Positions 43,050 to 51,058 of a DNA stretch of 64,000 bases are shown here, one piece after another. The translations under genes and the position numbers were made by a program. The notes below the pieces were generated by a model. That model ran no database searches. It was not told the DNA's origin and worked only from the letters and a program-made list of their open reading frames with translations. The stretch is from DAOUKH01 sp965219875 (lineage in GTDB: Bacteria; Chloroflexota; Dehalococcoidia; SHYB01): contig CBDCOW010000003.1 in the NCBI GenBank assembly GCA_965219875.1, forward strand, positions 1,178,001 through 1,242,000. Reading direction: 5' to 3'. The first letter of the stretch is position 1; each line of letters begins with the position of its first letter.

Positions 43050-44384
43050 CTATGGGATGTCTGCTGGATAGTCCAGGCTGATGTGCCCAGCCTGTTCAAG
43101 TTCGGCGTATTTCTGGTCGTCGATGCCAAGAAGGTCCTTGTAAGCGTACTGATTGTGCTCTCCCAGTCTACAAGGGGGGAGACGAAGGTGATTCGGGGTG
43201 CTCGCCATTCGCCATAGGGGGCCGCAATACAGATGGGAGCCGCTCTCGTTGTGGGTCAAAGGCTCAAAGAAGCCCCGGGCTTGCAAATGAGGGTCCCGTA
43301 GAAGATCGGCCTCGGAGGATACGGGGGCGGCGGCAACGCCTGAGGCCTGCAAGACTTCGGCCGCGTTTTTCGGCGGCCGCTCTCGGGTCCAGTCTGAGAT
43401 CAGTGGGTCGAGCTGGTCCTGGTTCTCCCAGCGGGACAGGGCGTCGGCGAAGCGAGAGTCTTCGGCGAGCTTCGGCAGTCCGATCGCCTGACAAAGCTTC
43501 CCGAACTCCTCGTCGGTGCCCACGGCAAGCACCACCCATTCGTCCGTCCCGGCACAAGGGTAGCAACCGTGAGGGGCCATCCACTCGTGACGGTTCCCCA
43601 TGGGGCTTCCGATGCGACCGTTGAGCGTGTAGTCCAACAGGGAGCCCGCCATGAACGGAAGGAAATTCTCTGCCTGCGGAATCTCGATCAGTTGGCCGCG
43701 ACCGGTGCGACGGCGATGGCGGAGGGCCAGGAGTATCGACAGGGCGCCCGAGATGCCGGCAGCGGCATCGGGGACCACTGTCTCGCCCCGCAGTGAGGGG
43801 TCCGAGTCCTTATAACCCTGGCGCCACCCCAGTCCGACCACCCCTTCTATGTGGTACCCGAGCGCCCGGTACTCACGGTAGGGCCCCGATAGCCCGAAAC
43901 CAGGCATGCGCAGATAGACCAGCGTGGGATTCGCCTGACGCAGGGCTTCCCAACTGACGCCCAGTTTGTCCATGGTAGCTGCCGGGTTGTTCTCGATCAC
44001 CACATCCGAGATGGCAACCAGGCTGAAAAACTGTTCTTTCCCTTGTGGAAGTCGCAAGTCCACGGTCATGGAGAGCTTGTTGCGACCGTGGGAGTTGAAC
44101 ATCGGGGTCCGGTTCCATGGCCGGTCCCCCGGGTCCCAGTTGGGATAGGCATGGCTTACCATGGGTTGCTCTCGGATGAGCTCTCGGGACGGCCGCAAAG
44201 TACGCTCCGCCGACCGCGTCGATGGGGATGGGACCTGGCACGACTCCACCCTCAGGACCTCGGCCCCCCAGTCCGCGAGGATCATGGTGCTGTAGGGACC
44301 CGCCCAAGCGATGGTCAGGTCCAGCACCCGGATTCCATGGAGAGGAAGTTGTTTAATGGAGTTTTCCAAGCCCAGGCGACGCAT
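43050..44384 (-). CDS. CaiB/BaiF (class III) CoA-transferase
   Basis: 444 aa from ATG 44384, within 60 bases of a good promoter; the frame is open further to 44744 but that lies upstream of the promoter. Signature: GIRVLDLTIAWAGPYSTMILAD, GAEVLRVESCQVP, then NKLSMTVDLRLPQGKE and IAISD-like region. At the nucleophile position it reads LIEIPQAEN, again Glu rather than Asp. The enoyl-CoA hydratase follows 67 bp downstream. The protein is divergent from the MmgE/PrpD gene on the other strand. Confidence 0.86.
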   Translation of the reverse strand: MRRLGLENSIKQLPLHGIRVLDLTIAWAGPYSTMILADWGAEVLRVESCQVPSPSTRSAERTLRPSRELIREQPMVSHAYPNWDPGDRPWNRTPMFNSHGRNKLSMTVDLRLPQGKEQFFSLVAISDVVIENNPAATMDKLGVSWEALRQANPTLVYLRMPGFGLSGPYREYRALGYHIEGVVGLGWRQGYKDSDPSLRGETVVPDAAAGISGALSILLALRHRRRTGRGQLIEIPQAENFLPFMAGSLLDYTLNGRIGSPMGNRHEWMAPHGCYPCAGTDEWVVLAVGTDEEFGKLCQAIGLPKLAEDSRFADALSRWENQDQLDPLISDWTRERPPKNAAEVLQASGVAAAPVSSEADLLRDPHLQARGFFEPLTHNESGSHLYCGPLWRMASTPNHLRLPPCRLGEHNQYAYKDLLGIDDQKYAELEQAGHISLDYPADIP

Positions 44385-44447
44385 CGCCTTCAACTGGGTG
44401 GGGAGAGCCCGTTGTGCGCGCACTGGCCGACGCCGACAAGCAACCGG

Positions 44448-44476
44448 ATTATCAATCGGCTCCAGATACGTGTCAA
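44448..44476 (-). promoter_or_regulatory. Promoter of the second CoA-transferase gene
   Basis: Minus strand: TTGACA (44471-44476), 17 bases, GATAAT (44448-44453), 11 of 12 consensus bases. Expected start of transcription about 44441. Confidence 0.7.
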
Positions 44477-44485
44477 CCAGAGAAA

Positions 44486-44511
44486 CTCCGGCCACCATTT
44501 CGCGGCCGGAG
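44486..44511. promoter_or_regulatory. Operator-like inverted repeat between divergent genes
   Basis: CTCCGGCC, ten bases, GGCCGGAG: perfect 8-base arms just upstream of the -35 of the minus-strand promoter and before the plus-strand MmgE/PrpD gene. A good place for a dimeric regulator controlling both directions; no regulator gene is adjacent. Confidence 0.45.
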
Positions 44512-44595
44512 TATGATACGGCGGAGGATCGACGGCGATAGACAGGTATTCCGTCACGTGTGCCCCGAGGTGGGCGTTGAAGAGCGGAGGGGACC

Positions 44596-45963
44596 ATGTC
44601 TGTGACGCAAGCCATCGCGCAGTGGACTACGACGACCCGGTATGCGGACCTCCCGCCAGAGGCGGTGCAGGTGGTGAAACGGATGGGCCTCGATACCCTC
44701 GGAGTATCCCTCGCGGCCGTGACCGAACCGGCAGGCAGGATCATCGTCGACTACACACGGGAGGCGGCCGGCTCGCCTGAGGCGAGCGTCATCGGTGGAT
44801 GCTACAGGACCAGCACGGCCGACGCCGCCTTTGCAAACGGCGTGCTGGCGAACGCCCTCGACTTCGACGACACGTGGTTCCCCTTCGGCCACCCGAGCTG
44901 CTGTGTATTCCCGGCGACGATGGCCCTCGGTGAGAAACTGCAGTCCTCGGGCAGAGAGTTGATCGAGGCGTACCTGGTGGGCCTGGAAATATGGGGCAAG
45001 CTGCGGCAGGGCATCACAGACGACGGCCCCTCCGGCTTCGCCACTGTGGGCATATTCGGAGTCCTGGGAGCGGCCGTGGCAGCCTCCAAGCTTCTTCATC
45101 TCACCGCTGGAGAGACCGTGGTGGCGCTCGGCATCGCGGCCTCTCAAGCCGGTGGTCTCGGTAAGAGCACCGGCACGATGACCAAGCCCTACCACGCGGG
45201 CAACTCCGCCGGCGGGGGCATCCGAGCGGCTCTGCTTGCCCAAGCGGGATGGACTGCCGACCCCGAGCCCTTGGAGGGCCCCATGGGGTTGCTGGAGCTG
45301 GCAATGGGCCCCGGCCGGTTCGACCCAAGCCGCACCATCGACGCTCTGGGCAACCCGTTCCATGTTCTGGAGCCCGGCATCGGGGTCAAGAAATACCCCA
45401 CTTGCTATTTGAACCATCGAGCCATCGACGCGCTCCTCAAGCTCGTGAACAGGCATGACATCCGCACGCACCAGGTCGAACAGGTGACCGTCGCGGTGCC
45501 CAACGAGACCTGGATGAATGACCCGAACCCCGAAAATGGACTGAGGGCCAGGCTGAGCCTTCAGCATAATCTGGCCGAGGTCTTGTGCAGGGGGAACGTC
45601 ACCATCGAGAGCTTCGACAACGACCGGGTGCATTCCAGGGAGATACGGGCGTTGATGGCTCGGGTTGTGATGAAGGTAGACTCGTCCATGGCCTCCGGAT
45701 ACAGGCAGGTGCGGAACCCCCTCACCTTGCGGCTGAAGGACGGCCGAGAACTCACCGAGCAGGTGGACGTCCCCCACGGAGATTGGGACGACCCGCTGAG
45801 TGAGCAGGAGGTGCTCGCGAAATTCCGTGACAACGGACGGCGGCGGTTGTCCGGGGAAGAGTGTGAGCGCACTGCCCAACTCATGCTCCACCTGGATGAA
45901 CTGGACGACAATCTTGAGATCATGGCCATCAGCTCCGGGATCCAGGCCCAGCTGACGGTCTAG
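44596..45963 (+). CDS. MmgE/PrpD family protein
   Basis: 455 aa, the family that includes 2-methylcitrate dehydratase and cis-aconitate decarboxylase. Marks: LGVSLAAVTEPAG, NGVLANALDFDDT, GHPSCCVFPATMALGEK and GLEIWGKL, then YPTCYLNHRAIDALLKL, close to the family's second conserved region. In this context it probably dehydrates or decarboxylates a hydroxy-acid intermediate rather than methylcitrate, because prpB and prpC are absent. It starts a plus-strand run with the MaoC pair and the hydantoinase. Confidence 0.88.
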   Translation: MSVTQAIAQWTTTTRYADLPPEAVQVVKRMGLDTLGVSLAAVTEPAGRIIVDYTREAAGSPEASVIGGCYRTSTADAAFANGVLANALDFDDTWFPFGHPSCCVFPATMALGEKLQSSGRELIEAYLVGLEIWGKLRQGITDDGPSGFATVGIFGVLGAAVAASKLLHLTAGETVVALGIAASQAGGLGKSTGTMTKPYHAGNSAGGGIRAALLAQAGWTADPEPLEGPMGLLELAMGPGRFDPSRTIDALGNPFHVLEPGIGVKKYPTCYLNHRAIDALLKLVNRHDIRTHQVEQVTVAVPNETWMNDPNPENGLRARLSLQHNLAEVLCRGNVTIESFDNDRVHSREIRALMARVVMKVDSSMASGYRQVRNPLTLRLKDGRELTEQVDVPHGDWDDPLSEQEVLAKFRDNGRRRLSGEECERTAQLMLHLDELDDNLEIMAISSGIQAQLTV

Positions 45964-45991
45964 ACTGCGGTCTGGTGATGGAGGTGTCATC

Positions 45992-46495
45992 GTGTCGATT
46001 GATCGACTGAGAAGTCTAGCGTGGGAAGAGATAAGCGAGGGGGACGACGTTCCGGCGGTGATCTTCCCGCTCGATACCGTACGCCTTGTGCTGCTGGCGG
46101 CAGTGTGCCGGGACTACGACCCACAGCACTTCGATCATGGGTACGCCGAGCGCATCGGCAATCCGGCGCCCAACATGAACTCGTCATGCCACGGAGGCAT
46201 CCTGTCTCGGATGCTCACCGATTGGGCCGGACCGGCGGCCAAGGTCAGGCGCCTCAAGTTCAACGTGCTCCAGATGGCGTACCCCGGGGACACTCTGTGC
46301 GCCACCGGCAAAGTGACGAAGAAGTACGAGGACAACAATCAGCACATGGTCGACATCGAGGTTATGATGGTCAACAACACTCCTCACTTCTCGATGTTGC
46401 CGGTGCAATACGCCTTGCGGGGGACGGCCACTCTCATCCTTCCGACGGCCAACGAGGCCAAGGCGGCAGGGATTCGAAGCGGGGCAAACTCGTGA
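45992..46495 (+). CDS. MaoC-like hydratase, catalytic-type half
   Basis: 167 aa hotdog-fold protein. CRDYDPQHFDH contains the Asp and His of the MaoC active site (D-x-D-P-x-H); SSCHGGILSRMLTDW and VLQMAYPGDTLCATGKVTKKY follow family order. Its stop overlaps the GTG start of the next MaoC gene (GTGA), so equal amounts of both are likely. Same arrangement of a catalytic and a non-catalytic half as at 2991-3997, but in the opposite gene order. Confidence 0.85.
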   Translation: MSIDRLRSLAWEEISEGDDVPAVIFPLDTVRLVLLAAVCRDYDPQHFDHGYAERIGNPAPNMNSSCHGGILSRMLTDWAGPAAKVRRLKFNVLQMAYPGDTLCATGKVTKKYEDNNQHMVDIEVMMVNNTPHFSMLPVQYALRGTATLILPTANEAKAAGIRSGANS

Positions 46496-47040
46496 AGCTC
46501 GGCGAAATCGATTCCGGTATTAAGGCACTCATCGGTCTCACGGCCGAATGGACTGTTCCCGACGAGGTGGAAAAGGGCGCCATTCGCCAATGGTGCGAAG
46601 TCTTCGAGGACGGAAATCCGGTCTACACCGACGAAGCCGTTGCGAAACAGATGGGCTATCGCACGGTGATTTCTCCCACCGCGAAGATACTGGGTTGGGT
46701 CAGGCAGCCCATGTGGCCGCCCGCACCCCTGTCCTGGCCGGCCAAGGCCGGGACGCATCTCATCGAGACGGCGCCGCTGGGCACGAAGTTTGAGGCAGGG
46801 GTGGTCCAGAGCTGGGACCTGGAATGGCTTGGCCCGTTGTATCCGGGAGACCTCATCACGGAAAAGGAGACCATCACCGACATCTCGCCGCTAAAGCGGA
46901 CTCGACTCGGAGTCGGGCACTTCGCCACGGTGGCGCGAGAGTTCAGGAACCAGGACGGCGATGTGGTCCAGAAGCTTACCGTCGTCTTCTTCAAGTACGT
47001 CTCCGAGGAACAGGCAAAAGCCGAGGGCGTCGAGATCTAG
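46492..47040 (+). CDS. MaoC-like / FAS1-like dehydratase, partner half
   Basis: 182 aa from GTG 46492. Pattern of the MaoC N-terminal dehydratase family: AIRQWCEVFEDGNPVYTD, YRTVISPTAKI, SWDLEWLGPLYPGDLITEKETI. In place of D-x-x-P-x-H it has DGNPVYTD, with no His, so it is probably the structural partner of the preceding catalytic half. Coupled by a 4-base overlap. 28 bp later the hydantoinase gene starts. Confidence 0.83.
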   Translation: MKLGEIDSGIKALIGLTAEWTVPDEVEKGAIRQWCEVFEDGNPVYTDEAVAKQMGYRTVISPTAKILGWVRQPMWPPAPLSWPAKAGTHLIETAPLGTKFEAGVVQSWDLEWLGPLYPGDLITEKETITDISPLKRTRLGVGHFATVAREFRNQDGDVVQKLTVVFFKYVSEEQAKAEGVEI

Positions 47041-47068
47041 CGCGACAACCGGGGCCAAGAGAGGGCCA

Positions 47069-48505
47069 ATGCTCGACCTAGCGATCAAGGGCGGAACGGT
47101 GGCGACGCCAGAGTCGGTCGGTGACGAGGACATCGGCGTGAAGGATGGGAAGATCGTCGTCATCGCCCAGCCGGGGACGGGAATGCCCGACGCGGAGCAT
47201 ACGATCGACGCATCGGGGAAGATCGTTACGCCGGGCGGCATAGAGCCCCATGCCCACATTCTCACCCCGGTCCCGCCCACGTGGACCGGGCAAGAGGGTG
47301 TCATGACCCAGGCGCCCGAGCCCGCCACTCGCGCGGCCGTCTTTGGCGGCACTACGACAGTCATCGACTTCGCCTTCGTGCGGCCCGATCGGGAGATTCT
47401 GGGTGCGATCGAGCGCCGTACCGCCCAGTTCAGAGGACAGGCCTACTCTGACTACGCCTTTCACGCGATGATCCCTGGACCCATATCCGACGAGACCCTT
47501 GCCCAGGTAGGGGGGGCAATCTCAGGCGGCGTTCCTTCGTTCAAGATCTTCATGACCATGGGTACGCTGAGCGGTGTCGATCCACCCACGAAGGTCGACG
47601 ACGGCAACCTCTGGGCCCTCATGAAGGAGACGGCCAGACACGGCGGCATGATGGCGGTCCACGCTGAGGATGAGGAGATCGTGGTCTACAACGAGCAAAA
47701 GCTCCAGAGGGACGGTAAGGACCAGTGGTTCAACGTGCACCTAGCACACAACAACCTGTCGGAAGAAGTCTCCTTCAACACGGTCATTCGACTCGCAAGA
47801 TCGACCGGCGCTGCCGTGAACTTGCTCCACGTGACCGCCAGGGAGGGAGTTGCAGCCATAAGGGAGGCCCGGGCCCAGGGCATGCCGGTGTATGGAGAGG
47901 CCTTGCACCACTATCTCTGCTTCACGTCGGAGGACTACAAGGCGCAGGACGGCGGCATATACCACACCTACCCCTCGTTGAAGTTCCCTGAGGACCGGGA
48001 CGCTCTATGGGACGGGCTCATCCACGGACCCATCGCCACGGTGGCCACGGACGAGTGGACCACGACCTACGCCGCGAAGACCTGGGGCAGGACGATCACG
48101 TCAGTGTGTGGTGGCCATGCGGGGATCGAGACGAGGTCCATCATCACGTTCTCCGAGGCGTATAGGAAAGGGCGGATCAGTATCCAGCGGTTCGTCGAGG
48201 TTACCAGCACCAACGCCGCCAAGATTCTGGGGCTCTATCCGCGGAAAGGGGCCCTGGCGGTGGGTAGCGACGCCGACATCGTACTTTGGGACCCCAACGT
48301 TCGTAAGACGATTACAATGGCGGACCTCCACCACGATGGGGACTACAGCATCTGGGACGGCTGGGACGTCGAAGGCTGGCCGGTGACGACCCTGCTGCGC
48401 GGGAAGGTCGTCGTCGACGGAGGGGAACTCCTAGGCGACCCCAGCGATGGGGAATGGCTGCCGCGAAAAATCGGCTCGGACGTGCTGGCTGGCCCCGCTT
48501 GTTGA
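47069..48505 (+). CDS. Hydantoinase/dihydropyrimidinase-type cyclic amidohydrolase
   Basis: 478 aa. D-hydantoinase family: LAIKGGTVATPES start, GGIEPHAHI with the metal His pair (HAH), the FPSFKIFMTMG-like segment GVPSFKIFMTMG holding the Lys that is carbamylated between the two zincs, AVHAEDEE, and later Asp in VATDEW. It opens cyclic amides or imides. Start ATG 47069 with GAGAGGG upstream. It is the last gene of a plus-strand unit with the MaoC pair and is convergent with the acyl-CoA dehydrogenase, one base apart. Confidence 0.9.
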   Translation: MLDLAIKGGTVATPESVGDEDIGVKDGKIVVIAQPGTGMPDAEHTIDASGKIVTPGGIEPHAHILTPVPPTWTGQEGVMTQAPEPATRAAVFGGTTTVIDFAFVRPDREILGAIERRTAQFRGQAYSDYAFHAMIPGPISDETLAQVGGAISGGVPSFKIFMTMGTLSGVDPPTKVDDGNLWALMKETARHGGMMAVHAEDEEIVVYNEQKLQRDGKDQWFNVHLAHNNLSEEVSFNTVIRLARSTGAAVNLLHVTAREGVAAIREARAQGMPVYGEALHHYLCFTSEDYKAQDGGIYHTYPSLKFPEDRDALWDGLIHGPIATVATDEWTTTYAAKTWGRTITSVCGGHAGIETRSIITFSEAYRKGRISIQRFVEVTSTNAAKILGLYPRKGALAVGSDADIVLWDPNVRKTITMADLHHDGDYSIWDGWDVEGWPVTTLLRGKVVVDGGELLGDPSDGEWLPRKIGSDVLAGPAC

Positions 48506-48506
48506 G

Positions 48507-49697
48507 CTAGCCTCTCGGCAGTCCCAGCGCACGGGTAGCAATCGTGTTGCGCTGGATCTCGGAAGACCCGCCGGCGATCTGGTTGATTCGGCTATCCTTG
48601 TAAAGCCTGGCGATGAGGCCCCGAAGAGGCGCCAGTCGTTTGTTCTCCTCTCCCGCGTTGACCCACTCGAGGGTGCTGAGTGGCCCGATGATGTCCATGG
48701 CGGCGAGGGCCAGGTGCTCGACGACCTCGCTGTTGTAGAGCTTCTGTAGCGATGCGCCGTCGGTGGCATCCTCCCCGGCCTCCTGCATGGCGATGACCCT
48801 GTAGCAGAGGAGTCGGCCGATCACGATCTCCCGGTATGTGTCCGCTAGGCGCCGGCGTACCTCCGGAAACTCGACAAGGGGCTTGCCATCGCGAATGGCC
48901 TCCTGAGTGTACGCCACCAACAGCCGCCAGAGTCGCTCCAGCATGACCGGTCGCCCCGCCATGGACCGCTCCAGGTCCATGACCGCCATCAGGTCATACC
49001 AACCCATATTTTCGCGGCCGAGCAGGGCGGTTCTCGGCACCCGGACGTCGTCCAGATGGACCGTGGTCCGCTCGAACCCGCGCAGCACGCGGAAGGTGGT
49101 CATCGACACGTTCGGCGACCTCAGGTCGACGAGGAACAGGCTGATGCCCTTGTGCTGAGGGACGTTGGGGTCGGTCCTAACGACACAGAACATGTGGCTC
49201 GAGATGTGACCGTTGTTGAAAGACTTGCTGCCGTTCAGAACGAACTCGTCGCCATCGGCCACCGCCCTGGTCTCCACCGCGGCCAGGTCGGAGCCGCAGC
49301 CCGGCTCCGTTAGTCCGAGGGCCAGGCGGATCTCTCCGCTCATGATATTGGGCAGGAACTCGGCCTGCTGCTCAGGGGTCCCGAGGCGGACGACCGCCAT
49401 GGCTCCGAAGTGGCAGGACCCCGAATAGACCGAGTCAACGCCATGAGGCAGCTCGGCTCTGGCTGCCTCTTCGGCGAAGATCGCCAGCTCCGTGTAGCTC
49501 CTCCCCTCCCCTCCATACTCTTTGGGGACGGCAATCTTTGTAAACCCAGCCTTGGCGAGCTCCATATACAGATCTTCATCCCACTCCGAATAGTCCTCCT
49601 CGCACTTCTTGATGAGCTCTTCGGTGACGTGGGCTTGCATGAACTGCCGCACGCGCCTGCGCCAGGCTTCTTGCTCCTTGGTGTAGGTGAAATCCAT
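48507..49697 (-). CDS. Acyl-CoA dehydrogenase, first subunit of an adjacent pair
   Basis: 396 aa flavoprotein that introduces a double bond next to an acyl-CoA thioester. Marks: VPKEYGGEGRSY, LALGLTEPGCGSDLAAVET, VLNGSKSFNNGHIS, and the FAD-binding C-terminus INQIAGGSSEIQRN. A second dehydrogenase gene lies 15 bp upstream on the same strand. Such neighbouring unequal pairs often form alpha2beta2 enzymes with shared FAD sites, as FadE26/FadE27 in steroid breakdown. Pairing here is inferred from adjacency and from the weaker motifs of the partner. Confidence 0.9.
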   Translation of the reverse strand: MDFTYTKEQEAWRRRVRQFMQAHVTEELIKKCEEDYSEWDEDLYMELAKAGFTKIAVPKEYGGEGRSYTELAIFAEEAARAELPHGVDSVYSGSCHFGAMAVVRLGTPEQQAEFLPNIMSGEIRLALGLTEPGCGSDLAAVETRAVADGDEFVLNGSKSFNNGHISSHMFCVVRTDPNVPQHKGISLFLVDLRSPNVSMTTFRVLRGFERTTVHLDDVRVPRTALLGRENMGWYDLMAVMDLERSMAGRPVMLERLWRLLVAYTQEAIRDGKPLVEFPEVRRRLADTYREIVIGRLLCYRVIAMQEAGEDATDGASLQKLYNSEVVEHLALAAMDIIGPLSTLEWVNAGEENKRLAPLRGLIARLYKDSRINQIAGGSSEIQRNTIATRALGLPRG

Positions 49698-49712
49698 CTG
49701 AGGTCCGCCTCG

Positions 49713-50837
49713 CTACACGCCTTGTGCGACCAGCAGTTGTTCCCGCAAGCCTTCGGGAGAGCCGAGCAACAGTTGCATCGGCTTTGCCTTGCGGAAATAC
49801 AGCGCTATGTCGGCCTCGTTGCTAACCCCCACGCCGCCGAAGACTTGCGTTGCCTCCGCGGTCACGAGCCTGAAGGCCTCCCCGGCCTGTATGTGCGCCA
49901 TAGCCCGCTCGGCGGCCGCTGGCTGGGCCTGGCTCGTCAGCCATACCGCGTAGTACAGGACGACTTTGGCGGCGTTGATTGCCAGGTGCATGTTGGACAT
50001 CTTGTGCTGGAGCGCCTGGAAACTTCCGATGGGACGACCGAAGGCCGTTCGCTGCTTGGCGTACTCGACGGCCAGCCCCAGGGCCTGCTCGGAGGCCCCT
50101 ATCATTTCCGCGTCCAGCAACAGCTTGGCCTGGTCGAGGAGCTCGACAAAAGCCTCACCCCCTCTATTGATTGGCCCTAGGGCTTCGCCGGCGGAGGCCT
50201 GCACTCCCTCGAGCTCCACCAGCGCCATCCGCTCACCGGAGAGGGTCACCAGTGGGCTGGCCTTCAGACCTTGGCGATCCTTGGACAGGAGAAACAGTCC
50301 CTTCTCCCTTTCTCCGGTCCTCGCCAGCACAATGAGGTAGTCCGCCAGATGGCCGGCCCGCACGAAGACCTTGGTGCCAGCGATGGTGTATCCGCTACTC
50401 GTGCTGACGGCGACGGTAGACACGGCGCCGAGGTCCGAGCGCGTCGAGGGTTCGAGGTAGGCCGTAGAGACGATCAGCTGGCCTGAGGCTATCCTCGGTA
50501 AGAGGGCCTGTTTTTGTTCCTCCGTGCCAAGAGCCAGGATTGCCTCTGCAGACAGGACAGAGCTAATCCAGTGGGGACTTGGGAGAAGACCGCGACCCGC
50601 CTCCTCGTAGAAGATGGCCAGATCGAGCCAGTCCATCCCTGAGCCCCCGAATTCCACAGGTATCCGCGACCCAACCCACCCGAGATCGGCCATCTGTTGG
50701 TACAGCGAAGGCGAGTAGTCGTCCCCGGAGGCTTCGATCTCCCTTACTTCGGAGAGCGGGCACTCCCGTTCCAGGAACTCACGGAACGACCGTCGCAGCA
50801 GCTTCTGCACCTCGGTAAAGCCAAAGCTGAACATCAC
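49713..50837 (-). CDS. Acyl-CoA dehydrogenase, second subunit of an adjacent pair
   Basis: 374 aa, more divergent. N-terminal IPVEFGGSGMDWLDLAIFYEE and the FAD-site C-terminal ATQVFGGVGVSNEADIALYF are recognisable; the substrate-side T-E-P segment is replaced by STAYLEPSTRSDLGAV, and the helix with TAFGRPIGSFQALQHKM is typical. Probably the non-catalytic or FAD-sharing half of a heteromeric dehydrogenase with the gene 15 bp downstream. Alone it could also be a working homodimer. Confidence 0.87.
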   Translation of the reverse strand: MMFSFGFTEVQKLLRRSFREFLERECPLSEVREIEASGDDYSPSLYQQMADLGWVGSRIPVEFGGSGMDWLDLAIFYEEAGRGLLPSPHWISSVLSAEAILALGTEEQKQALLPRIASGQLIVSTAYLEPSTRSDLGAVSTVAVSTSSGYTIAGTKVFVRAGHLADYLIVLARTGEREKGLFLLSKDRQGLKASPLVTLSGERMALVELEGVQASAGEALGPINRGGEAFVELLDQAKLLLDAEMIGASEQALGLAVEYAKQRTAFGRPIGSFQALQHKMSNMHLAINAAKVVLYYAVWLTSQAQPAAAERAMAHIQAGEAFRLVTAEATQVFGGVGVSNEADIALYFRKAKPMQLLLGSPEGLREQLLVAQGV

Positions 50838-51058
50838 TGATCTCCCGGACCCCCACTGCTCCGCACAACAAGGGAGCCAACGGCCTGCGCACGGATAGCG
50901 GCGCCATTGGAGTCTACGCCGCCGATTTTTCTCACGTCAACTCAGGCCAGAGAAAAGAGCGATGCGGCCATCGCGGGCGGTGCGCGGCTAGGCGCAGCGA
51001 GCCTAGGGTATCATGGCCGCGTGGATGAAGTCCCTGGATTGAGGTGAAGAGGGCGCGC

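Noticed and set aside
44554..45990. Minus-strand frame of about 480 codons opposite the MmgE/PrpD gene
   Set aside because: No motif, His/Gly-rich antisense composition, and exact overlap with a well-supported gene.
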